The notes beneath the pieces were generated by a model. The model did no database searches. It was not told the origin of the DNA and saw only the letters and a list, made by a program, of their open reading frames with translations. The translations under genes and the position numbers were made by a program. From Bacillota bacterium (GTDB lineage: Bacteria > Bacillota > UBA5301 > JAMCQP01): a stretch of 64,000 nucleotides of DNA. Location: the NCBI GenBank assembly GCA_023381695.1, contig JAMCQP010000038.1:46199-110198 (forward strand), written 5' to 3'. Shown one piece after another: positions 34,502 through 42,111 of this stretch (its first letter is position 1; each line of letters begins with the position of its first letter).

Positions 34502-35185
34502 ATGTTAATTGTTCAGTTTGTAGATAAACTTAAAGGCCCTCAAGGTTTTCCGGAGTGGCTTGGAGATAATTTGCATTGGTTCACGAAAAATACGAAGCAA
34601 AAAAAAATGGCTCTGATCAGGTTCCCTGAAGAAGGTAATAAAAATGAATGGTTAGCTCTTGGAGAAACGCTTATAAGTGAAATGATTTTTCCCAATGACT
34701 ATATCATGACTATGATACAAGATTCTTTCCCGACAGATATCCTTGATTCATGGGTTAGTTTCTTAAATAGTGATGTAGTTTGGGAGAAAAAAGGAGCTGA
34801 ATCTTGTTTTAGCTACATTGGTTCAGTGCTTCAAGGTATGACTACCGCGCAAAATGTTATGTGGACCTCCGTAACAACAAAAAGTGTATCCCCTTTTGGA
34901 AAAGAGATTTTCAGCCTAATCCCCCCGTATATACCAATTGGTTGCAACATCTTATTTGCAAGCCCAGAAAATGGAGAAGGAAAAGAGCTAGTTAGACAAT
35001 TCCTATATGAACCAAGCAGTGAGTTTATTTTTAAGCATATGGGAAGCTGGATTTCCCCCTTGGAAGAATATGGTGGTTACTTTGTAGGAATTTTAGAAGG
35101 CCAAATTGGTTGGGAGCGGATCTTAGATAGTTGCTGGCTTGAAAAACAGATACAAAGCAAAATTAACACAAACGAAACAGGCTAA
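34502..35185 (+). CDS. Probable immunity protein for the Rhs C-terminal toxin
   Basis: 227-residue AT-rich gene product with no family that I recognise. It has no signal peptide; composition is rich in aromatic residues (FPEWLGDNLHWFTKN, DILDSWVSFLNSDVVW, YGGYFVGILEGQIGWERIL). ATG 34502 is two bases after the toxin stop and has GCGGAGGAA upstream inside the toxin's 3' end, a tight coupling typical of toxin-immunity pairs. Position alone drives the call. The GC drop shared with the toxin tail says both moved together. Confidence 0.6.
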   Translation: MLIVQFVDKLKGPQGFPEWLGDNLHWFTKNTKQKKMALIRFPEEGNKNEWLALGETLISEMIFPNDYIMTMIQDSFPTDILDSWVSFLNSDVVWEKKGAESCFSYIGSVLQGMTTAQNVMWTSVTTKSVSPFGKEIFSLIPPYIPIGCNILFASPENGEGKELVRQFLYEPSSEFIFKHMGSWISPLEEYGGYFVGILEGQIGWERILDSCWLEKQIQSKINTNETG

Positions 35186-35215
35186 TGTACTGCGCCCCTA
35201 TTTGTCAACAGGGTC

Positions 35216-35365
35216 AGGCCAGCGGAGCGGCTGCGGCGCGGCGCCTGGGAAGAGGGCCTTTTGCATTTCACCGAAGCCCTGGCCCTGACCAGGGAGATCA
35301 ACGATCTATTCCGCGAGGGGATAGCCTGTCTATGTATCGGACAGGCTTATCTCAAGGCTTTATAA
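35216..35365 (+). pseudogene. TPR-like remnant
   Basis: A 49-residue frame without a start: RGAWEEGLLHFTEALALTRE, REGIACLCIGQAYLKAL. Helix spacing and small residues match a tetratricopeptide unit. GC content is back to the high level of the main genome. It is probably the tail of a gene destroyed by the insertion of the Rhs toxin-immunity piece. Confidence 0.45.
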
Positions 35366-35423
35366 ATTGCTCGGGATGCTTGCCCGCGACCGGCACAGAG
35401 AAAAGGCCGCCAACAGTTGAACG

Positions 35424-36347
35424 TTATCTGCGGCGGCCTGGTCCCCCGCCGGCGCCTTTGCCTTTCATCCGTTGCAGAAGGATCGCCATCACCATCACCA
35501 GGCCCATCACCATCAGAAGCGGTATCAGCCACCAGCTGTCGTCCCGCACCCCAACCCCCACCGGGAAAAGCACCGGCAACTTCTTCTCCGGGCGCCGGGC
35601 GCCGCGCAACTGCTTCTCCTGGGCCATGCCTCCCCATTTCGGCGCCAGGAGGTCAACCACGTTGGGCTGGTAAGCGCTCTCCTCCCCTCCCCCGAAGAGC
35701 CAGGCGCCGGGTTTGGCCTGGACCGCCCGGTATTGATCTGGCCCAAAGGGGTCGTAACCGCCCACCAGCACATAATAGCGCCAGCCGCGGCTGGGGGCGC
35801 CGAGGACGGCCTTCGGGGCCGAAAGGCGAATGGTGTTTTTGTCCATCACCCCGACGCTTACCGTGCCCTGCCCTTTGCTGGCCAGCATTCTCCCCCTGGT
35901 GTCATACACCGCGCTCTTGCCGAATGGCCTGATCTGCACCAGCAGATCCCAGGCGAAGTCCGCCGAAAACCGCACATTGGCGCCGGGCCTCAAGGTGTCG
36001 GTCCGGCCGGCCTCCGGCCGCGAATCGATGTAGATGTCCACCAGCTGGTGAAAAAACCCTTCCGGAGCGCTCCAGGGGTTGGTAATCTCCCCGAAGGCGA
36101 GAACAAACAGGATCTGGCCTCCCTCCTCCGCCACCTGAAATTTCTTCAGGTCAAAGAGGCCGGGATGATCTTGAAATTCCCGCCGGGACGGGTAAACAAC
36201 GGCGCCGGCTCCATAATCGTCACCGGACGGGTCGGCCATGGAAAAGATCGGCTTTTCGCCGGCCCGTGCCCCGGTCCCGGTCGCGGCCAGTAAACCCCCA
36301 AGAATGGCAAGAAAGAGCGCAAGCCAGACCAGCGCGTCTCGTTTCAT
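35424..36347 (-). CDS. Exported DOMON/glucodextranase-C-like protein with C-terminal anchor
   Basis: 307-residue protein with signal peptide (MKRDALVWLALFLAILGGLLAATGTGARA), a long beta-rich domain (SMADPSGDDYGAGAVVYPS, VDIYIDSRPEAGRTDTLRPGANV, FSADFAWDLLVQIRP, VVGGYDPFG-like VLVGGYDPFGPDQYR) and a C-terminal transmembrane helix (SWWLIPLLMVMGLVMVMAILL) with a basic tail. The PSGDDYG-to-YDPFG pattern is that of the glucodextranase C-terminal/DOMON-like domain found on bacterial surface glycosidases and in heme- or sugar-binding proteins. Start ATG 36347 has AAGGAGGG eleven bases upstream. Single gene, divergent from the threonine aldolase gene. Confidence 0.75.
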   Translation of the reverse strand: MKRDALVWLALFLAILGGLLAATGTGARAGEKPIFSMADPSGDDYGAGAVVYPSRREFQDHPGLFDLKKFQVAEEGGQILFVLAFGEITNPWSAPEGFFHQLVDIYIDSRPEAGRTDTLRPGANVRFSADFAWDLLVQIRPFGKSAVYDTRGRMLASKGQGTVSVGVMDKNTIRLSAPKAVLGAPSRGWRYYVLVGGYDPFGPDQYRAVQAKPGAWLFGGGEESAYQPNVVDLLAPKWGGMAQEKQLRGARRPEKKLPVLFPVGVGVRDDSWWLIPLLMVMGLVMVMAILLQRMKGKGAGGGPGRRR

Positions 36348-36445
36348 CAAAGGACGCCCTCCTTTTGCCGAAAGACCTGCTCCTGTCATTAGCCAGCAAT
36401 AAACCTGCTTATGCCGTTAAAACCTATTCAGTTTTGGAGGAGGTT

Positions 36446-36550
36446 ATGCAGGGGAATCAAATTCAATCTCGTATATCTAATGTATCTGCCGGCTCGGCCG
36501 GCAAGGCTGAACAAAAATCAGGCAAGAGCCGCAAGGCAACTGGAGAGTGA
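36446..36550 (+). CDS. Small ORF (34 aa) upstream of threonine aldolase
   Basis: ATG 36446 has an excellent ribosome site (GGAGGAGG, spacing 5) and the frame runs 34 codons (MQGNQIQSRISNVSAGSAGK...), ending in TGA six bases before the ATG of the next gene. The peptide is hydrophilic, Ser/Gly/Lys-rich and resembles no family I know. Its excellent ribosome site and position suggest a translated leader coupling to threonine aldolase, but no attenuator structure or codon cluster is evident. Confidence 0.45.
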   Translation: MQGNQIQSRISNVSAGSAGKAEQKSGKSRKATGE

Positions 36551-36555
36551 TCAAC

Positions 36556-37593
36556 ATGGCCGAGATTATCGACTTGCGCAGCGACACGGTGACCACGCCC
36601 ACGGAAAAGATGCGCGAGGCGATGCACAGAGCCGCCGTGGGGGACGACGTCTACGGCGAGGACCCCACCATGAACCGTCTGGAGGCGCTGGCCGCGGAGA
36701 AGGTGGGCAAGGAGGCCGCCATCTTTCTTCCCAGCGGGACGATGGGAAACCAGGTGGCCGTCATGACCCACACCCAGCGCGGTGATGAGATTATCCTGGA
36801 TCCCGAAGCCCACCTTTACTACTACGAAGTGGGGGCTCTGGCCGCCCTGTCCAGCGTGCAGGCCCGCCCGGCGCAGGGGCTGCATGGCAAAAAGGTCAAT
36901 GTGGAGGCGATCGAGGCCGCCATTCGGGACAAAAACATCCATTTCCCGAAGACCCGGCTGATCTGCCTGGAAAATACCCACAACCGGGGCGGCGGGTCCA
37001 TCACCCCGCCGGAGGAGATGCAAAAGGTGGCGGAGCTGGCCAAACGGCACGGCCTGGCAATTCATCTGGACGGGGCGCGGATCTTTAACGCCGCCGTGGC
37101 TTCGGGCCGAGACGCCCGCGAATTTACCCGGTACGCCGATTCGGTGATGTTTTGCCTCTCCAAGGGGCTGTCCGCCCCGGTGGGCTCCATGCTGGCCGGC
37201 AACCGTGAATTCATCGAACGGGCGCGCAAAAACCGGAAGATGCTGGGCGGGGGCATGCGTCAGGCGGGGATTCTGGCCGCGGCGGGAATCTTGGCCCTGG
37301 AGGAGATGATTCAGCGGCTGGCGGAGGATCACGCCAACGCCCGGCTTCTGGCCGAGGGCCTGGCGGCGCTGCCGGGGGTGGAGGTGGATCTGGCCGGGGT
37401 CGAAACCAACATCGTGGCCATGGAAACCCGGCGAACCGGCATCACCGGTGAAGAGTTCTCCCGGCGGATGGCCGCCAGAGGGGTCAAGGCCAACGCCTCC
37501 GCCCCCTACCGGATCCGCTTCGTAACCCACAAGGACGTCACCCGCCAGCAGATCGAAAAGGCGCTGGACGTGATCAGGGAAATTGTCGCATAA
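36556..37593 (+). CDS. Low-specificity L-threonine aldolase
   Basis: 345-residue PLP enzyme cleaving L-threonine or L-allo-threonine to glycine and acetaldehyde. It opens with the family block IDLRSDTVTTPTEKMREAM and GDDVYGEDPT; FLPSGTMGNQ; HLDGARIFNAAVA carries the PLP-ring Asp and Arg; the Schiff-base Lys is in FCLSKGLSAPVGS (Lys203). ATG 36556 has GGAGAG upstream; the frame is open from GTG 36547. The next gene follows in 16 nt. Family length is normal. Confidence 0.95.
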   Translation: MAEIIDLRSDTVTTPTEKMREAMHRAAVGDDVYGEDPTMNRLEALAAEKVGKEAAIFLPSGTMGNQVAVMTHTQRGDEIILDPEAHLYYYEVGALAALSSVQARPAQGLHGKKVNVEAIEAAIRDKNIHFPKTRLICLENTHNRGGGSITPPEEMQKVAELAKRHGLAIHLDGARIFNAAVASGRDAREFTRYADSVMFCLSKGLSAPVGSMLAGNREFIERARKNRKMLGGGMRQAGILAAAGILALEEMIQRLAEDHANARLLAEGLAALPGVEVDLAGVETNIVAMETRRTGITGEEFSRRMAARGVKANASAPYRIRFVTHKDVTRQQIEKALDVIREIVA

Positions 37594-37609
37594 TGAGGAG
37601 GAATCAGTT

Positions 37610-38725
37610 TTGGCAAGCAAGGTCTATTTCGCCGACATGCGGACCAACAGCAAGCGCAACCTGCTGGACAAGACCGCCATCCTGTTTGATCTGGCCGGCC
37701 TCGGGGAGATCATCGAGAAGAACGACCTGGTGGCCTTGAAATTGCACGTGGGGGAACCGGGCAACCTGGCCTTTGTGGCCCCCCCGTTTGTGCGCCGTAT
37801 CGTCGAAAAGGTGAGGGAGAAGGGCGGCAAGCCGTTCCTCACCGACTCCAACACCCTCTATGTGGGGCGGCGGGCCAATGCGGTGGATCACATGATCAGC
37901 GCCTATGAGAACGGCTTCAGCTACGCCACCGTGGGCGCCCCGTTCGTGGTCGCCGACGGCTTGAACGGCCATGAATACGTCAAGGTTCCGGTACAGGGCA
38001 AGAAGCTCAAGGAGACCCGCATCGGCGCCGCCATCGCCCATGCCGACGCGCTGATCGCTATCACCCATTTCAAAGGCCACGAGGCCACCGGCTTCGGCGG
38101 GGTCTTCAAGAATATCGGCATGGGCAGCGCCAGCCGCACCGGCAAGCAGGAGCAACACTCCGATGTGAGACCCAGGGTCAATCCCAAGATCTGCACCAGG
38201 TGCGGCCGGTGCCTGAAGTGGTGCCCGGCCGGCGCGATCACCCAGGGCCCCGACAAGATCGCCGTCATCGATAGTTCCAGGTGCATCGGCTGCGCCGAGT
38301 GCACGATTACCTGCACCAACGGCGCCATCGCCATCAACTGGGTCGAGGGGCAAAAGGGCGCCCTGCAGGAGAAGATGGTGGAATACGCCATGGGCGTTCT
38401 GAACACCAAGCCCGGCAAAGCCGGTTTCATCTCCTTTGTGATGAATGTCTCGCCGGAGTGCGACTGCGCCAACTGGAACGACGCGCCCATCGTGCCGAAC
38501 ATCGGCATTCTGGCCTCCCAGGATCCGGTTGCCCTGGATCAGGCCTGCATCGATCTGGTGAACGCGGCGCCGGCGCTGCCCAACTCCCGCCTGGAGAAGG
38601 ACCTGCACGCCGGGGACAAGTTCGGCGCCATTCACAAGGGCGTGGACTGGCACACCCAGCTCTCCTACGCCGAGGAACTCGGCCTGGGCAGGCGGGAGTA
38701 CGAACTGGTGAAGATCGATCGGTAA
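37610..38725 (+). CDS. DUF362 protein with two [4Fe-4S] ferredoxin motifs
   Basis: 371-residue protein: N-terminal DUF362 (VALKLHVGEPGNLAFV, KPFLTDSNTLYVG, ITHFKGHEATGFGGVFKNIG) followed by a 2x[4Fe-4S] ferredoxin domain (CTRCGRCLKWCPAGAI and CIGCAECTITCTNGAI, about residues 198-245) and a C-terminal segment with Cys residues (SPECDCANWND). DUF362/ferredoxin proteins are common in anaerobes and of unknown function, possibly electron transfer or assembly. TTG 37610 follows GAGGAGGAA with good spacing and restores the normal N-terminus; GTG/ATG-like upstream codons overlap the aldolase. It converges on the ABC transporter genes with a 2-nt gap. Confidence 0.9.
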   Translation: MASKVYFADMRTNSKRNLLDKTAILFDLAGLGEIIEKNDLVALKLHVGEPGNLAFVAPPFVRRIVEKVREKGGKPFLTDSNTLYVGRRANAVDHMISAYENGFSYATVGAPFVVADGLNGHEYVKVPVQGKKLKETRIGAAIAHADALIAITHFKGHEATGFGGVFKNIGMGSASRTGKQEQHSDVRPRVNPKICTRCGRCLKWCPAGAITQGPDKIAVIDSSRCIGCAECTITCTNGAIAINWVEGQKGALQEKMVEYAMGVLNTKPGKAGFISFVMNVSPECDCANWNDAPIVPNIGILASQDPVALDQACIDLVNAAPALPNSRLEKDLHAGDKFGAIHKGVDWHTQLSYAEELGLGRREYELVKIDR

Positions 38726-38727
38726 CC

Positions 38728-39558
38728 CTATCCTTTCACCGCGCCCTTCACCATCCCGGTGGTAAGCTGTTTCTGCACCACCAGGAAGAAGCCCAGCACC
38801 GGAATGGTGAAGATCACCGAGGCGGCCATCACCGGCCCCCACTCCACGGTAAACTGCCCGAAGAAGGACTGCAGCGCCATGGGTAGAGTGCTCATCTCTT
38901 CCTTGTTGATGAAGGTGATGGCAAACATGAAGTCGTTCCAGGCCGCGATGAAGGAGTAGATCGAGGTGGCCGCCAGCCCCGGGCCGGCCACCGGCAGGAC
39001 CACCCGCAAAAAAGCCCCCATCCGGCCGCACCCGTCGATCATCGCCGCCTGTTCCAGTTCGTTGGGGATGGCGTCGAAGAACCCCTTCAGCATCCAGACC
39101 CCAAACGGCAGCGTGAAGGTAATATAAGTGATCACCAGCCCCTGATAGGTGTTGAGCAGGTCCAGGCGCCGCATCACGATGAAGAGCGGGATGATCAGCA
39201 CCACCGCCGGGAACATCTGAACCGCCAGGATCATCACCAGAAGCATCTTCTTCCCTGCGAACCGGAAACGTGAAAAAGCGTAAGCGGCCAGCGCCGCAAC
39301 CCCGATCCCCAGGAAGGTGGTGGCGACGGCGATGATCGCGCTGTTCATGAAGTAGCGGGGGAAATTTGACTGGCTGAAGACCGTGGCATAGTGCTCAATG
39401 GTGGCCACGGGCGGGATGATCTTCGGCGTCAGGCTGAAGATGTCCCGGTTGCGCTTCAGCGATGTGGACAGCATCCACAGAAATGGAAAGACGGAGACGA
39501 ACATCACCGCCAGGGCGGAGAAGTAGACGAAGAGATACCTGGCAATCTTCCTGCCCAT
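38728..39558 (-). CDS. Sugar ABC transporter permease, MalG type
   Basis: 276-residue inner-membrane permease with six hydrophobic segments. The EAA loop that contacts the ATPase is ELEQAAMIDGCGRMGAFLRVVLP, followed by FIAAWNDFMFA. Residues and size match MalG/carbohydrate CUT1 permeases. It begins just after the MalF-type gene (2-nt spacing) and is last in the operon; no ATPase gene is present, so a shared MsmK/UgpC-type ATPase encoded elsewhere must energise the system, as is usual for CUT1 transporters in Firmicutes. Confidence 0.93.
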   Translation of the reverse strand: MGRKIARYLFVYFSALAVMFVSVFPFLWMLSTSLKRNRDIFSLTPKIIPPVATIEHYATVFSQSNFPRYFMNSAIIAVATTFLGIGVAALAAYAFSRFRFAGKKMLLVMILAVQMFPAVVLIIPLFIVMRRLDLLNTYQGLVITYITFTLPFGVWMLKGFFDAIPNELEQAAMIDGCGRMGAFLRVVLPVAGPGLAATSIYSFIAAWNDFMFAITFINKEEMSTLPMALQSFFGQFTVEWGPVMAASVIFTIPVLGFFLVVQKQLTTGMVKGAVKG

Positions 39559-39559
39559 C

Positions 39560-40468
39560 TCAGGCCACCTCCTCTTCCCTGCTCAACACCCGGATGTAGA
39601 GCCAGGTCACCAGCGCCAGGATCGCGAACATGATCACCGCGATGGCGGAAGCCTTGCCCATCATCATGTTGCCGAACGCCTCCATCCAGGCGTAAATGCC
39701 CATTATATAGGTGCTCTGGGCCGGCCCGCCCTCGGTCATCACGTAGACCTGGTCGAAGATCTTGAAGTCCCAGACCGTCTCCAGGATGAACAGGATGAGC
39801 AGCAGATTCTTGAGCAAGGGCAAGGTGATCCCGGTCAGCTTCTGCCACCAGGAGGCCCCGTCCACCTCGGCGGCCTCATAGATCTCCGAGGAGATGGACT
39901 GGAAACCGGCCAGAAGCGAGAAAGCCACAAAGGGGAAGCTCTGCCAGACCACCACGATCAGGATGCTGGTGAAAGCCCGCATCTGGGTGGTCAGCCACGA
40001 AAACTCCTTGAACTGGTCAAACCCCAGCAGGACCAGGAAGTAGTTCAGGATCCCGTACTGGTCGTTGAAGATCCACTTCCAGACGATTGAAGCGGCGACA
40101 CGGGGGATCACCCACGGCAACAGCACGGCCACCCCCAGAACCGCTCGCCCGGGGAATTTGACGTTCAGCAACATGGCGACGGCGAACCCCGCCAGCATCG
40201 TGACAATCACGCAGGCCGCCGTGAAAAGCGCGGTATTCCCGAGAACCTGCCAGAAGAACGGGTCCTTGAAGATCGCCAGGTAATTGCCAAACCAGATCCA
40301 GGTCTTCTCCTGGCTGAGAATGTCCAGCAGCGAGTACTTGTAAAAGCTGAGCCAGACGGTATTCAAGAGGGGGTAGAGCATCAAGCCGGTGACCACCACC
40401 AGAGCCGGAGCCAGTAAACCATACGGGAACCAGTCGATGCGGCGAAACCCGACCTTCGGGTACGGCAT
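39560..40468 (-). CDS. Sugar ABC transporter permease, MalF type
   Basis: 302-residue CUT1 permease. Hydrophobic segments start at YGLLAPALVVVTGLMLYPLL; the EAA motif is EIYEAAEVDGASWWQKLTGITLPLL. I start at ATG 40468 (MPYPKVGFRRIDW), preceded on the minus strand by AAGGAGG; the frame runs 114 bases further upstream without a ribosome site. Located between the binding-protein and MalG genes in one transcript. Substrate may be an oligosaccharide; the locus gives no direct clue. Confidence 0.93.
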   Translation of the reverse strand: MPYPKVGFRRIDWFPYGLLAPALVVVTGLMLYPLLNTVWLSFYKYSLLDILSQEKTWIWFGNYLAIFKDPFFWQVLGNTALFTAACVIVTMLAGFAVAMLLNVKFPGRAVLGVAVLLPWVIPRVAASIVWKWIFNDQYGILNYFLVLLGFDQFKEFSWLTTQMRAFTSILIVVVWQSFPFVAFSLLAGFQSISSEIYEAAEVDGASWWQKLTGITLPLLKNLLLILFILETVWDFKIFDQVYVMTEGGPAQSTYIMGIYAWMEAFGNMMMGKASAIAVIMFAILALVTWLYIRVLSREEEVA

Positions 40469-40588
40469 AAAGAATGCCTCCTTAACTCCCGGCAAGGGAA
40501 AGGGGGGAGACCCTCCCCCCTCCTCTTGCTCATTACTTGTAATGCATTTCTTCAAGCATGGTAACCTGATCTGATAGCCCAACCCGAC

Positions 40589-41851
40589 CTAGTAGTTGAA
40601 GATCTCGTTCATCCTGGCGGCGTACTTCTTGGCGCCCTCTTCCACGCTAATCTTGCCGCTGAGCATCTCCTGAATCATATTGGTCACGACACTCTTCTCA
40701 ACGGCCCCCCAGGCCGGCGTGGCCGGATAAGAGCGAGCCACCTTCATCTGATCGGCAAAGACCTTCAAGACCGGGTCATTTTTATAGGTGTCATAGGTCG
40801 AGACCCGGCCGGGGAAGAACTTGACCTCCCTGGCAAAGTCAATGAGGTTCTTGGGCTGGAGCAGCATTTTCACGTACTCGGCCGCCAGCTCCTTGTTCTT
40901 CGATTGCCTGAAGATCACCAGGTTGCTGCCGCCGGCGAAGGAGGAACCATCCTTCTTGCCCCTGGGCATCATGGCGACCCCGATCTTCCCCGCCAGATCC
41001 GGATTGGACTTCAGGATAGGCTCCAGACCCCAGGAACCTTCGATAAACATCGCCGCCTTACCCAGTGCGAACGCTTGCCGCGCTTCCAGGGCGCCCCAGG
41101 TGACGCTGGCCTCCGGGGTCACTTTATATCTGGTCAATAGCTCGGTAAACCATTTCAAGGCTTCAACGGCCGCGGGCTGATCGATGGCGGACACCCATTT
41201 GCCGTCTTTCCTGACCGCAATTTCCCCGCCGTTCTGCCAGATCAAGGGCAGCCAGGTATGCCGACCGTTACCCTGCAGAGCGAAGCCATACCGGTCGATC
41301 TTGCCGTCCTTGTCGGTATCCTTCGTAAGCACCTTTGCAGCCTGCAGGAACTCGTCCCAGGTCCTGGGCGCCTCCAGACCGGCTTCCTTGAACCAGTCCT
41401 TGCGGTAGATCAAGCCCCGGGCGCCGGCGTACCAGGGCGCGCCGTAAAGCTTGCCGTCCAGAGTGGCGCTTTCCACCAGCCCCGGCGAGAAATCATCCCG
41501 GTATCCCCACTGATCAACGTACTTGTCCATCGGTTCCAGGGCGCCCATATCGGCAAACTGGCCGTTCCAGGTGCTGCCCATCTCCGCCACGTCAGGGGCC
41601 ACCCCGCCGGCGATGGAGGTGATGAACTTCTGCTGCCCGGAGAGCCAGGGTATGTACTGGATCTCCACCTTCACCCCGGGATGCGACTTTTCAAAGTCGC
41701 CGTTCACATCGTTGAAGTACTTGGTGATTGCCTCCCGGTTGCCGGGTTCCATGATCCACACATTCAGGACCTTGCTCTCGGCCAGGACACCGGTGGCCGC
41801 CAACCCCACGAGAAGTAAAACCGCAACCAGCAGACCCAATGCCTTTCTCAT
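40589..41851 (-). CDS. Sugar ABC transporter substrate-binding protein
   Basis: 420-residue extracytoplasmic solute-binding protein (family 1). Signal peptide MRKALGLLVAVLLLVGLAATGVLA without a lipobox Cys, so the mature protein appears soluble, which makes sense only if a periplasm exists. Mature part: KVLNVWIMEPGNREAI, IQYIPWLSGQQKFITSIAGG, AFALGKAAMFIEGSWGL and NMIQEMLSGKISVEEG, all typical. ATG 41851 follows AAGGAGGCAGG; upstream frame to 42106 is not used. It is the first gene of the transporter operon. The ligand is unknown. Confidence 0.94.
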   Translation of the reverse strand: MRKALGLLVAVLLLVGLAATGVLAESKVLNVWIMEPGNREAITKYFNDVNGDFEKSHPGVKVEIQYIPWLSGQQKFITSIAGGVAPDVAEMGSTWNGQFADMGALEPMDKYVDQWGYRDDFSPGLVESATLDGKLYGAPWYAGARGLIYRKDWFKEAGLEAPRTWDEFLQAAKVLTKDTDKDGKIDRYGFALQGNGRHTWLPLIWQNGGEIAVRKDGKWVSAIDQPAAVEALKWFTELLTRYKVTPEASVTWGALEARQAFALGKAAMFIEGSWGLEPILKSNPDLAGKIGVAMMPRGKKDGSSFAGGSNLVIFRQSKNKELAAEYVKMLLQPKNLIDFAREVKFFPGRVSTYDTYKNDPVLKVFADQMKVARSYPATPAWGAVEKSVVTNMIQEMLSGKISVEEGAKKYAARMNEIFNY

Positions 41852-42111
41852 TTTCCTGCCTCCTTCAAAATTTTGTGCTGGAGCGCTCCCGCAGCGCCTT
41901 GAAAAGCACTTCTTCTCATCCAAAGACCACCAAAATATTTCGACCCGGGGAAAGAAATTCCTCTCAAAAGAGCGAGATCCAGCCCTTTTAATTCTTTCCA
42001 GTTGGTGGGGCATAACCTGATTCCGCCCTTCATAAACATGGAAGATGAATAACCGGATGCGCCCTTTCCATCTGCAAACAAGGACGGTTACGCCATCTGT
42101 AAACAAGGCGG

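Noticed and set aside
35185..35673. Plus-strand frame following the immunity gene
   Set aside because: No similarity; another frame at 35216-35365 has TPR character and the rest is antisense to the DOMON-like gene.
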